Source: Cryptomeria japonica (Eukaryota > Streptophyta > Pinopsida > Cupressales > Cupressaceae). Taken from it: a stretch of DNA of 64,000 bases. This document shows positions 21,681 through 33,201 of this stretch, in pieces. The DNA is taken from positions 548,544,488 to 548,608,487 of the forward strand of contig NC_081412.1 in the NCBI RefSeq assembly GCF_030272615.1, in the 5' to 3' direction. The notes beneath the pieces were generated by a model. It saw nothing but the letters and a program-made list of their open reading frames with translations. It searched no databases and was not told the origin of the DNA. Positions within the stretch are counted from its first letter, which is position 1; every line of letters starts with the position of its first letter. The translations under genes and the position numbers were made by a program.

Positions 21681-21942
21681 CTCAATCCAATCAATCTTAT
21701 CAATCTAATTTATATGATCAATCTGCAATCTGTTCACTCATCTATCTTTCATATAACATTCTTCTTCTATCGAGAGATCATCCATGTCTTTCATACACAA
21801 ACGATCTCTCAAGGGGGCACCATCATCAAATCAATATCCAAAAATCAGTATCTGGGGCACACAATCAGGATTTTCATCTTCATCAGGCGCATTATCAAGA
21901 CTTGATTTAATCTTTGAAACAATGTTGTCTTGACATCATTTC

Positions 21943-21956
21943 AAAGAGGGGAAAAA
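21943..21956 (+). promoter_or_regulatory. Polypurine tract of the LARD-like element
   Basis: AAAGAGGGGAAAAA directly before the right LTR start TGTATAC. Confidence 0.85.
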
Positions 21957-23081
21957 TGTATACACTTAAAAATTGGCTATGAGCAATTAAATAAATATTT
22001 TATATTTATTTAATAATTATTCTTCTATTAAATATTTAATTTGAAAAGATTAATTATTTAATTCATTTTCGTGTCTTTCTATTAATTAATATTTTATTAA
22101 TTAATTCATCTATCATACTCTTCTAATTAATTAAATATCTAATATTTAATTATCCTCTCCAATCAATTAAATATCTAATATTTAATGGCTATTTTCCTAT
22201 CTTATAGGCTCAAATATTAAATTATTCTTAAATTATTTAATCCCTTTTCCAACTCACCCTCCATCTCCACTTCATCTTCTCTTTGCCAACTCATCAAACA
22301 TGTGGCTAAGCAAATTAATATTTCTTAAATATTAATTCATCATTTATCTTCAACTTCCAAATTTTAATGAATATTGTGTACGTACACATATTTCATAACC
22401 ATTTCCTATATTCTCTCCAACACCCCCTACATCTTAGGAAGGACTTGAGTCCACTTGTCCTATCATGCCTAAATCTTCTCCAACCATCCCTAGATTCTCT
22501 CAGTCAGCAACCCAGTCAAGGTGAGATGAGTGACACTTGTCTTCTCCTTCCCCCTTACTCTCAACCTTCACCTTTGCTCACAGTCATCCAAATCTACAAA
22601 TCTGATCATTACCATTGATCTAAGCCACATCATCTCATCCTCTCAAAGTCTATAAAATCAAGAGCTTCAGTTGAGAGAGTGAATCTTCAAGAGTCTTCAA
22701 ATTGATCATATGCATCTGTGAGTTTTTGAAGCAAATAGCAAATAGCAATAGCAATTATCATATAGCATAATCATTTTAGCATAACCATGTAGTATTTGCA
22801 TATCATAGTATCATTTAAATACAAGTTATTAGTTCATTCTTTATATGCCATCTTGGAAGCCATCAGTGCATTATCTGAGAGCACACCATCTACAACCAGG
22901 AACAGTGGAGTTAGGACACAATGAGACATAAATCATGAAGGTAAAATAATGTTTTATTTTAGTATGTATTTCATGTAGTTTCATTGGTTGAATTTGGATT
23001 TCCTGTATGCATTTTCATTTGTATTTTGTGAAACTAACTTATTACAGGTAGCATTCTGAGGATGAAATTCAAGCTCACACA
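21957..23081 (+). repeat. 3' LTR of the LARD-like element
   Basis: 1125 bp, same length as the left LTR, ends GCTCACACA and is followed by ACCTC. Confidence 0.9.
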
Positions 23082-24279
23082 ACCTCATGTATTTTCCAAG
23101 ATCATATATGACTTGCTTGACATTATTGTCGAAGTGGTCTAGGAGGGAGAGATGTAGAACACACTGCAACAATTATAAAATTATCTTTTCATTTTTTCTA
23201 ACATAATACAATGAAAATTACACGTGATGTACACAATTATATAGTAAATACACGCGAACATGAATTTTTCCAATCATGCGTTTTCATCCCTGGCCCAAAT
23301 TCACTTTTCTTTGATATGAGATTGTTTATGTTTGCAGCAAATCTTGTGGGAAATTGAATTTTTCATATGACTTCTTTTATAGCATTGCTTTGTCGGTCCA
23401 TTAATAACCAAGGAAGGTCACTTATATTAATATATTCTCCATGGCTATTTGATTGAATGACATTTTTTATTCCATAATTGGATTCCTAAATGTCACTACA
23501 AATTTTGACAATTTTTTCTTTGTCACACCTTCCATCCAATATTTTTCATAATGTTTTTGTTATATTCTTTCCAATATTCATAGTATCAAACAAATGCACA
23601 ATTTGTAACTGCTTGTAGTAGGGTAACCTACTAAATTGTTGGGGACAACTTTTTACTCCCTTAGGAAGGTGGTCCTTAATGCCTTGACGACCTTCACGAT
23701 CATCAATCACATCATCAATAAACAAAACACAATAGAATAAATGTTTTATGACATAAACCATTAGTTGGAATGGTATTACCTTGACAATTAATTTTATTAT
23801 ATTCCAACTTCCACAGGTGAGGTGTCATTCTTTGTGGCTTTAATGTATTCTCTTCTTTCCCATTGAAAATATGTTTTTCAGTATTTCGATACTTATGATT
23901 TTTGTGGAGAAAGTGCCAATACTCATCAAACACCTGCTTTCCTAAACTTTTTGAATGATGAGATTTCATCTTTGGACCACAAACTGGACATGCAAATTTT
24001 CCCTTTGTTTGAAGACCTGCAAGATAATGTATAATTGGATTAAATATGTTAACTTTTTTAATTACAATTAGCATGTGCAACTTGAATACTATAACATACC
24101 ACAAAAATGTGTTAGCTTTGAGGCATCATGTATTGTCCATACAAGCATCGCATGTAATTGAAATTGTCTTTGTCCTATTGGTCTAGAGACATCATACCTA
24201 GTGACACCATTCCATAACTCCAGCAACTCATCGATAAGAGGCTCAATATATACATTCATATTTTTAACTCGGTACTTTC
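23082..24279 (-). pseudogene. CACTA transposase exons 5-7 (central part)
   Basis: Exon 5 about 24100-24279 starts GKYRVKNMNVYIEPL and ends LTHFCG at a GTATGT donor. Exon 6 about 23265-24016 holds the FACPVCGPK zinc-binding motif, HFLHKNHKYR, RMTPHLWKL, a one-base frameshift after LLCFVY, then PYYKQLQIVHLFDTMNIGKN and LDGRCDKEKIVKICSDI, with several stops after that. Exon 7 about 23082-23162 carries NNVKQVIYDLGKYMR and runs to the LTR insertion point at its donor site. Confidence 0.85.
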
Positions 24280-24996
24280 CTAATTGAATGGATAAAAACA
24301 TTACATAATTTTTTAAATTATTTTAAAAGGTGGCAGTGCCACTTAATATATTTTATTTATATAAAGTTGATTCAAAGAGCTCCCGGAGAAAAGAACTAGT
24401 AAGAAAAACTTTCATCCTTTCTCTACAATACATAGAAAGGTTGTGAGACTTAAATCTCAAATATGCCAAAAAATATAATATCTTATAATGTCCAGAATAT
24501 CGAGTGCCACAAAACATCCCTCGGTATCAAATGCTTTCTAGAATATATTGAACAAGGTGCAGTCCAAACCAAAACATCATGAGAGCTATACACATTTACA
24601 TAATAGTCCACAATCCTTCTCACTTATGCATTTATCCAACTAACAATCTAGCATGCTTCTCAAATCGACATCCATTCACAACATACAGATACATCAAAAC
24701 CATAGGACCCTGCACTTATAATACCACACATATCAATTTATATCGTTATGAAAAAGACCACTACATAGCTATATGTAATATTATCCTGTACCCATATCCT
24801 CCAAAATTTTCCCCTTGAGAATTGGATAAGAATTGAAATCACAATTCGAACCCATCATATTAAGTTCCTCCTTGGAACTTCTCATATTTGCCAAATGATC
24901 TGCAACCCAGTTCCCTTCTCTATACACATGTGAAATGGTAAAGTTTGCAAATGTATCAATTAGTGTTCATGCTTATTCAAGTAAATATCTTATCTA

Positions 24997-25314
24997 TCAA
25001 TTATCAATATTTCTCTTTATGTAAGCATTGGTAATAATAGCTGAATCACCTTCAATGTGAATATAAGAGATGTTCAATTTTTTTACTAGTAGGATGCCTT
25101 CAAGTAAAGCATATGCCTCTACAAAGTTGTTAGTACCCAGTGGAATAAAAGTAGATTTCAAAGCAAAAACACATCCTGTGTGATCCCTTATGCATTCTCT
25201 TATCCCTACATCACCCAAGTTCCCTTTAGAGGAGCCATCAAAATTTAATTTGAAATGCATTGAATCTGAAGGACACCATTTCAATTTATTTCTATCAATT
25301 TTACTAGCTCTCAC
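24997..25314 (-). pseudogene. LINE RNase H domain
   Basis: FKLNFDGSSKGN contains the first catalytic Asp, AEAYALLEG is represented by VEAYALLEGI with the catalytic Glu, and HIEGDSAIITN carries the third acidic residue. This C-terminal RNase H is typical of many plant L1-type LINEs. It ends about 690 bases before the poly(A) end. Confidence 0.85.
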
Positions 25315-25722
25315 TCTTGGAAGACAAGGTGATACAGGAATAGAGATGCCTTTTCAATAATTAATAACTTGACCATCCCAAGAAGTAAATTCCCTGTTTG
25401 AATTGAATTGATTTGAAACATGAGCATTAACCAGTTCTGATACTGATTTTTCAATATAATTGAAAACATCAGAAAGAGGAGATGTTTGCTTTCTAAAAAT
25501 AGGCTTATTTCTTTCCCACTAAAGTGACCATACTATTATGGATGGGATAACTTTCCAAATACATGCAAAAGAGAGGATGGATATAAGACTAGCCATGACT
25601 AGATCAAATCCCATACATTATTTGGAAGGGGGGTGCTAAAGGAAAGCTTATCAAGCACAACCATCCAACAATAGTGAGCAAAATCACATTAGAGGAGGAG
25701 ATGATCTAACGTTTCACTGTGT

Positions 25723-26789
25723 TCACCACAAAGTACACAAGAAAAATGGATGTGCAATATTCAATTTAACAAGTTTCTTACTAGTGAGTATTCTCTTATG
25801 TAGAGCAATCAAAGCAAACATCCCTACCTTGGGAAGAACACTGTTGTTCCAACAAAAAATGTAGGCTCTTTGTGAATAGGATTGAACAAACATCTGATGA
25901 ATCGCCTTATACCCTTCCTTGATAGAGTACTTTCCATTCTTTGCAGGGCACCATATCAATTTGTCCAAACCATTAGAGATAAAGATAACGTGGTTCTTGA
26001 GAATCAAAGAAAATTTTACCTTTTGACCTGGGGAGATTAGGAGTAGAGTTGGCTTCTTCCAAATGACAGGATTTGAAGGCTTCTCAAGATCATCTATGTA
26101 ATCATAAAGGTGAGAACCCCAATGAGCACTAAATATAGGGATCGCATCTACTAGGGATTCCTCAAGATTAAGAGGGGGGATACCACTCCATGAATCATGC
26201 CAAAAGTTGACTTCTTTGCCACTTTGTACTTGCCATGATAAGTATCTAGTAATCACATTCTTAGAGTCCATCATGAAGTTCCAAACTGTAGACCTTGATG
26301 GAGTATCAATGATAGTAAATATACGTGAATGGGTAGGAGTATCTAAATACTTTTCTTGCATAATTTGACACCACAAAGCATGTGTTTTTCATATATATTC
26401 CAAACTAGCTTTCCCCCAAAGGCCTTATTCCTTTTTGAAATATCGTGCAAACCCACCCTGCCCGTAGATTTTCTTGGAGTCATTTTGTTGAGAGACACAA
26501 GCGAGATCCTTTTATCTTCTGAAAGATTACCTTTCCAAATAAAATTTCGAATAATTTTCTTGATATGAGAAACAATAGATTTTGGGGCTTGAAGGATTGA
26601 AATGTAGTAGTTTGGAATTGTAGCCAAAACAGTTTTGACAAGAAGGATTCTTCCTGACAGAGATAACCATCTAGCTTTCCACTCATAAATTTTTCTTTTT
26701 ATTCTATCAATCACATAATTCCAAAAAGAAGGTTTCCCTGCTCTCATAAAGAAAGGGATACCCAAGTACGATGATGGAAGAGAATCCAC
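25723..26789 (-). pseudogene. LINE RT thumb/linker and zinc-binding region
   Basis: 26343-26789 carries SSYLGIPFFMRAGKPSFW and a GRILLVKTVLATIPNYY segment, the usual region after the RT. 25723-26376 carries an FWHDSWSG motif, GKYSIKEGYKAI and a W...LPKVGMF segment typical of the zinc-binding domain that follows plant LINE RTs. The two frames overlap by 34 bases, so at least one frameshift lies between them. Confidence 0.85.
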
Positions 26790-26860
26790 TAGAAAGCCAA
26801 CGTCTGGATAATGATGTTAGACACCATTTCAGAAGTATTGAATATGAATAGTTTAGATTT

Positions 26861-27365
26861 CTATGCACTAATTTTCTGTCCAGATCCATAAGTATATATG
26901 TCCAATATTTTCTTAATATGCCTTGCTTCTTGTATATTGGAACAACCAAATAAAAGTGTATCGTCTACAAATAAAGTGTGGGTGATAGAAATTGAGGTAT
27001 TAGGGATGCATACCCCCTTCCAAAGACCCAGACTCAACTGCTTATTGACCAATCTGCTAAAATCTTCTGCCATGATAATGAAGAGAAAAGGTGATAGTGG
27101 GTTACCTTGTCGAACTCCTTGGGTGGCTCGAAAAAAACCAGAAAGATTACCATTAACAAAAACTAAAAAATGTGCCCCAGAGAGGCAATTTTTGATCCAT
27201 TTGCACCACTTATCTGAAAAGCCAAACATTTTAAGCACTCTCAAAAGAAAGGACCAACATACTTTATCATATGCTTTCAACATGTCTAATTTAGCTATGA
27301 AAGCATGGGACTGTGAAGAGTTAATTGAGTGCAAAACTTCATGGGCCACAAGCGCACCTTGTCAT
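26861..27365 (-). pseudogene. LINE reverse transcriptase core (partial)
   Basis: Begins in the RT fingers (GALVAHEVLHSIN), then KLDMLKAYDKVCWSFL, GVRQGNPLSPFLFII and the catalytic FVDDT, the LINE form of the YxDD box. The N-terminal part of the RT and the endonuclease are missing because of truncation. A frameshift separates it from the next segment. Confidence 0.9.
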
Positions 27366-27443
27366 AAACATTACATAATTATTATGACCGTTTTACTATA
27401 ATATTTATAATTAAATTTAGATGACTATTAAATGATAAAATAC

Positions 27444-28766
27444 CTAGAACAATCATTGCCAACATTATGTGCTCCCTCTTTATTGACATCCATGGAGGAA
27501 TGTTATTGTTGATAACAAAAATAGGCCACACCGAGTAAATAGATCTCAGCTCTCCAAATGGATTGACACTGTCCGCTGCCAATGAAAGCCTGAGATTACG
27601 AGGTTCTTTAAAATGTGGCCACTTTTCCTCTATGTCCATAAATATTGAACCATCCACAGGCATTCGAATAATGTCATCTTGACTTCTATTGCGTGCATGG
27701 TCATCCATAAATTGTGCCAAGCTAGTGCACTTGAATAATCATTACATACGTGGAATAATGAGAATATAAAAAGAACCTTGCGAGGCACATTTTTTGTTAT
27801 TTGATATGTTCGACATCTACTGATATGACATTCAGAGCATTTAGTTCGAAATTCATGTTGTTTGTGATACATAATATGATCATTGGGACAAGCATCTATT
27901 ACTTGATACTCCATTCCAATATCTTTCATAATGGCAGATAATTCTCATTATGAGTGTGGTAGAATATTTGATGGTGGTAACAAAAACTCACCTATCAATC
28001 TACAACAAAAAAATATAATTTACTAATATAAAGAATATTAATGGTACATGATTCACCATTTATTAACTATAATGACATATATGACATACCTTAACATACA
28101 TGAGATTGTTATGTTGGATAAACCATTCATAACCTTCAAGTTCACCAACAACAATACGATGGAGAGAAGAGGTGTCTAGGAGCCTTCGTAAAGGGCCTCA
28201 TATGCCTTCTCAAGTATAGGCAAATCATGAAAAGCATCAAGGTCATCTTGATCATCATGATCAGTTGCGCTAATACTAAATGTGTCATGGATCAATGTAT
28301 TTGTACCATCATCTTTAATTGTGTTTTGTGGCTCATGATCGTCATCTTCCATGGGATCATTATCTTCAGCTTTGATATTCACACCTTTGTGTTCCTCCAC
28401 TTTGAAAACCATATTCTCCGGGTTGTGTTGATCCATATCATGTTCTCTAGGGTGCTCGACCTATATAAAAATGATCAACATAAATAAACCATGATCATGA
28501 TCTCATCATCAAGTGATTTCTTATGTATATAAATTGTTAAAATGATATAATGAAAAACGTACAAATGGATGATAATCATGTCCCCCTTCAATGTGACCAT
28601 ACAACCTACAATGTTTCTTAGTTGTTTTGATTAGAAGTCTTCTAGTCGTTAACCCCTTACAAATTTTTCAGGGACAATAACATTTTCCATCACCTTTTCT
28701 TTTCAAGTTAGACCACAATCTAGCAATTGTCTCCTTATTTTGTTGTTTGTTGATATTATCTGACAT
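27444..28766 (-). pseudogene. CACTA transposase exons 1-4 (N-terminal part)
   Basis: Exon 1 about 28563-28766 starts MSDNINKQQNKETIARLW and carries a Cys/His-rich zinc-binding segment with one TGA. Exon 2 about 28090-28460 carries LPILEKAYEALYEGS, a UAG, then VNLKVMNGLSN. Exon 3 about 27770-27999 carries GEFLLPPSNILP, YQVIDACPNDHIMY and the CSECHISRC zinc motif. Exon 4 about 27444-27729 carries DDHARNRSQDDIIRMPVDGS and SVWPIFVINNNIPPWMS. Most borders match GT/AG consensus. ATG 28766 is chosen because homology begins there and an acidic linker follows in phase. Confidence 0.85.
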
Positions 28767-28769
28767 GGT

Positions 28770-29470
28770 CTTTCTTCATAGGCAAAAAAATCGGGCTATA
28801 GAACTAGTTATATAGAAGTTGAAATGTTAGTTATGAAATGATGTTTCGGTATAATATACCAAATTAAATTACTTGAACATAGAAATAATGCAAATTGAAC
28901 CAAAACCATTTAACTCTTCTTTTTCATCTCAAAACATATATAATGACTTTGTGGTGATTTAGAGCAAGTGATATGCTAATGGCTTTGTGGTATGCAATTC
29001 TTGTATCAAATCTTAAGTTGACTAATGTCTAATTGGGGTAATCCATGAGTGTCTAATGTGAATTCATTATCAATGTTGTGAAGTCGTCAAGAGTATGGTT
29101 ATATTCATCCTTATAGGATCCTCTCAATACAATCTAAATCAATGACAAGTAAGACAAAATTCTTGGTCACACCTTGGGTGCAAGTGAATGATATTACATA
29201 TATTTTTGGTATGAACACCATTGAGTGTCATAGACCCAAGTTAGTCTAAAAGGAAACTAACTATCCATTCCCATTCTCATGCATACTTACATGACTAATG
29301 TTTCCCTTGTGTATCCTAAACATTGGAGAGACCTTATTTGACTTGCCTAATCAATGTGGTTGTTGTCCTAATATGAAATACTGAGTTCAACCCTTGCCTC
29401 TGCATCAAAATTTTCACATCACGTTTCTTCACCAAAACACACTATTCCCAATCTTCCTCAATACCCTCAA
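28770..29470. other. Flank upstream of the transposase start, no gene seen
   Basis: Would be expected to hold the CACTA promoter and 5' terminal repeat, but no CACTA terminus or subterminal array could be made out. Confidence 0.35.
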
Positions 29471-29472
29471 TG

Positions 29473-29817
29473 GAGGGGCATGTATAATGGTTTCAACATA
29501 CAAAGTCAATGATCATACACTTCATTCTTCTAGACACCCTTGGATACATTACTTGGCTTCTAGGCTTGGGAAAACTAATATGAATTGAGAAAACACCATG
29601 AGGATAGGGTCAAGTATCATGACAACTAATCATAATTTGTGAAGACAGGGTTCACACCTAAGTGTTGGCTCTCAACAATGCCACACTTCCAAAATTGTTA
29701 GTCTCAAGACTTCTCCTATTGGGTCAACACTCATTGATGGCCATAGGGCTAAATCAATGTATCTAGGCTTCAAACTCCTTACTCTAGGCTTGGAGGACCC
29801 TACACAAGGTCTATGAA
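29473..29817. repeat. 345-bp direct repeat, first copy
   Basis: Matches 30263-30607 at an offset of 790 bases with few mismatches. Left landmark AGGGGCATGTATAATGG, right landmark CTACACAAGGTCTATGAA. The ends are not TG/CA, so these are not obvious LTRs. Confidence 0.85.
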
Positions 29818-30262
29818 CACTCACTTGGTATTACAATAGAAAGAGCCTTCCTCTAGAACTTTGTTTGCAACATACACCATTGGTAATCATTGTTATGATG
29901 GATGGTCTATTAGGACAGTAAATAAAATGCTTATTCTTTTTCCACCCTTTGAAACTACAACAAGGTATTTGACTTGGCAGGGTCCCCACACATCACTTCA
30001 ACACCAAATATTAGACAATTCAACCTTTTGCCTTCTCAATGCATTTTTTTTTGTCTTTTATTGGTTTTCTCAGTCTGATACATAGGGATATCAGACCTTT
30101 CATGGCATCATCACACTCGCAAACTTCCCCATATGTCCCTATAAGTCTAATATATTAAATACATTTCACCTAGCACTATTTGTTATAGATTCTTGTGTCC
30201 TATCCATATAGGATGTTTGCACACCACACTATCATCCTTGACTCATGTGTATGATGCAGAGG

Positions 30263-30607
30263 TAGGGGCATGTATAATGGTTTCAACATACAAAGTCAAT
30301 GATCATACACTCCATTCTTCTAGACACCCTTGGATACATTACTTGGCTTCTAGGATTGGGAAAACTAATACAAATTGAGGAAACACCATGAGGATAGGGT
30401 CAAGTATCATGGCAACTGATCATAATTTGTGAAGACAAGGTTCACACCTAAGTGTTGGCTCTCAACAATACCACACTTCCAAAATTGTCAATCTCAAGAC
30501 TTCTCCTATTGGGTCAACACTCATTGATAGCCACAAGGCCAAATCAATGTATCTAGGCTTCAAACTCCTTACTCTAGGCTTGGAGGACTCTACACAAGGT
30601 CTATGAA
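30263..30607. repeat. 345-bp direct repeat, second copy
   Basis: Second copy of 29473-29817. After it, ATTTTACCATTATAA is itself repeated in tandem. The 445 bases between the copies show no gene. Confidence 0.85.
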
Positions 30608-30639
30608 TTTTACCATTATAAATTTTACCATTATAATTA

Positions 30640-31237
30640 TTTTTTAATGGATGAGGATCTATATTATCATTTCCAAAATAGTGCTATGCATATTCACAAA
30701 AAGAAAGGTAAGTGGAAAGAGTCACATCCCAAAGTCCAAACAAGACAATAGCTCAAAACAAAAAATGATTATAACAAGACAACTAAGAGGAGGAGGTCAG
30801 CCCTAGTCATTTGTTTTTCTCTTTATCTACAATTTCTTGTTTTGCATATGTCACTTGAAACTACACTTCTATGACCCTATTGCAGACAATAGGAATAATT
30901 TTGTAAAATTAGCAGTATCACTATCTTTTCACCCAACTATAGTGAAAGTCCCAAATCATCTTTGGTGGTTCCTTAGTGGGAATACAAATGTGTCTCATGT
31001 AGCATAGGAGCTCATTTTCTATGTGAAAATCAAGAACCTACCACCTAACTATGAATTTTTGGTATATGTCAAATAAATCAAGATCTCTAATGTTAAGTTA
31101 AGGTCATTCTAATGTTTCATGCTTGCAAGAAACAAGTGTTGTTATCAAAGTTGCAGATGAAAGATAAGTCAAGCAGTCAACAACCTTATCAATACTCTCA
31201 TTCTTGTGTCAAATGTTCAATTGAAAAAAAATGTTGT
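30640..31237. other. Stretch without a recognisable gene
   Basis: AT-rich sequence before the 255-bp repeat unit; no domain or repeat found. Confidence 0.4.
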
Positions 31238-31323
31238 AGGTACGTGGAGCACCTTTGATGATGGTAATTTTAAAACTCACCTCAAGTCTACATGAACTAC
31301 ATAGGCTTGTAATAAGTATGCAT
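31238..31323. repeat. Left part of a ~255-bp tandem repeat unit split by a 16-kb insertion
   Basis: The sequence from GTAGGTACGTGGAGCACC to AATAAGTATGCAT matches 47603-47690. The unit resumes at 47429 after the nested LTR elements; 31319-31323 is TGCAT, the duplicated target. Confidence 0.75.
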
Positions 31324-33053
31324 TGTAGTGCCCTGCCAGGAACCCTAAAGGAAAACAACACAACTAGGCAACTAAAGGGTGAAATAATTTTTTTTTTAAG
31401 ATCAGTGCATTAATTATATCTATTGCACGTCTAATAACACAGCGAAAGACTAACACATGATTTCCTAAGGGTTACCAATGAAGATTAATCATAGATTATA
31501 TTAACACCATGGTTAATCCAATTGTCCATTTAATTAGATAAAGTAAATGCTTAAGTTCAAAACTACACATACATCTAAATTCCACAATGAAAGAATCAAG
31601 TGTTCCCATGCATTCAATTTTCCATAAATCATTTATACATAAGATCAAAGCAACTGAATTAACATACATTCCACTGACATAATATTACAATATCCATAAA
31701 TACATGGCTTCTAATAACACCATGGATTACAAAGTTACAATATCAAGGTTACATAAAAGTTTTATACAATGACCACAAGGTCTCAACTGAACAATGATCA
31801 CGGACATGAGCTGGTACATGAACCACGAACCAAGAAACACCAGCGAATCCTTTCCTCGCCTAAAGATAAAATCTAGAACATCCGATGGGAAGTGGTACTA
31901 CCACCCGACCATGTGATCCCGAAATGGAACCACCCCACCGTGCTAGGAGATAGTAGAAAACCCTCAAGCAAGCAAAGTAAGACAAGTACGAAAGGACTAC
32001 AAGACTCTGCAAACATCCATGTAACTCAACTCACAAAACACAAGTGAGTCTAAGGAGAGAGTGTCACTGCATTTCTTACGGTGGATACCATGGTACAACC
32101 TCCATAGGTCCCGGCCCCCATCTTGGGTTTCTCCTGGTAACCTCTCCCGAGCCTCTGGTTCCAACTAAGTCTCATGTGGACCCTACCAATCCTTTCGTGA
32201 AGACAAGGTGGTAAGTTTGTCATTCCAAGCCTTCTCGTAGCATTATGAGCCCTGTACAAGCACTACACCTATGCATGAGGTATATTATCTCAATTAATAC
32301 TTATTCTACCCACCCCCTAATCAATTATTAGGTTATCACTTTTTAACTGACTTCCGACGGGTTATCCTGTCATCCACTTTGGGCACGGGCCCTGCTCGAA
32401 AGCCACTCTCTCTCTCATAGGACACTAACAGGAAAGGTCTCTCTACAAGAACTCTATGGTGAAACAAACAACCATAACTAATCCTGACAAAACACAAGTG
32501 AAGGATACACAATCACTAACCCAAGACTGACCATTTGGACAAAACACACAATGGCTCACATCAATAAGGTTATACAACAACACTTGACCAACGAGATATA
32601 ATAACATAGGACACAATGACAACTCAACCAGAATTGCAATGGAATTAAGCTTGACTACAAACACCATTCACACAAGATCCTAACACAGACAATCTTTTCT
32701 TAAAACAGCCAAAAGCACAAATAACTTGCAATTAAAGATTTTCCAGACAATAAGAAAATACAACTATATTAATACAAAGAAATCAATTTTGTCATTTGTC
32801 CAATAAAGTTAAATCAATCACATAAAAATTAACCCCCTAATTATATGTTCATGATTAATTTACAAATAAACCCGATTAGATTATATCAATAATCTAAATT
32901 AAATTCCAAATTCCAAATTATATATAATAATATAATATAATTACATAAATGAATATAATATTATATAATTATATCACATTAAAATATATAATAAAAAGAA
33001 GATTTAATTTTACAATAATTTTTTATTTCCAAAATAACATAATAAAACCACAA

Positions 33054-33201
<148 letters not shown>

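Larger units (their letters stand above)
13304..23081 (+). mobile_element. Large non-coding LTR retrotransposon (LARD-like), 9.8 kb
   Basis: Two LTRs of exactly 1125 bp (13304-14428, 21957-23081) begin TGTATAC and end CATACA or CACACA. A hand count of the first 490 bases gives about 15 differences. A primer-binding site follows the left LTR and a polypurine tract precedes the right one, so the element reads on the plus strand. The 7.5-kb interior shows no gag, protease, reverse transcriptase or integrase motif. It holds tandem repeats and one unusual reading frame (16575-17207). It inserted at the exon 7/intron border of the CACTA transposase. Confidence 0.9.
24311..27365 (-). mobile_element. 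5'-truncated L1-type LINE inserted in a transposase intron
   Basis: The 15-bp direct repeat AAACATTACATAATT stands at 24296-24310 and 27366-27380, exactly flanking the insert. The left end begins with a T-rich run, which is the short poly(A) tail on the minus strand. The 5' end is cut inside the reverse-transcriptase domain. The pieces follow the order RT, linker, zinc-binding RT-associated domain and RNase H, all on the minus strand and split by frameshifts. The host position is the intron between CACTA exons 4 (ends 27444) and 5 (starts 24279). Confidence 0.92.
11911..28766 (-). pseudogene. CACTA (En/Spm) transposase gene, TNP2/TNPD type, about 10 exons, decayed and interrupted
   Basis: The gene runs on the minus strand from ATG at 28766 to TGA at 11911. 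This is the cut-and-paste transposase of CACTA elements. Exons can be followed through conserved stretches in the right order: zinc-binding N-terminal region, YQVIDACPNDHIMY, MPVDGS, AADSVNPFGELRS, NNNIPPWMSIKREHIM, EPLIDELLELWNGV, FACPVCGPK, RMTPHLWKL, CGPVLTRSMWMVERHLKFL, GYMVYQTMVY, an NDPDRTVIEH segment and an acidic tail. Many stops and at least one frameshift show it is dead. An LTR element (13304-23081) and a LINE (24311-27365) sit inside it. No CACTA terminal inverted repeat was found on either side. Confidence 0.9.

Noticed and set aside
29473-30607. A miniature LTR element (TRIM) formed by the 345-bp repeats
   Set aside because: The repeat ends are not TG/CA, and no primer site, purine tract or target duplication was seen.
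31315-31335. GTAGTG read as the complement of a CACTA terminus
   Set aside because: The position is the TGTAGT start of an LTR with matching ACTACA end and a TGCAT duplication, and it is not followed by a CACTA-type inverted repeat.
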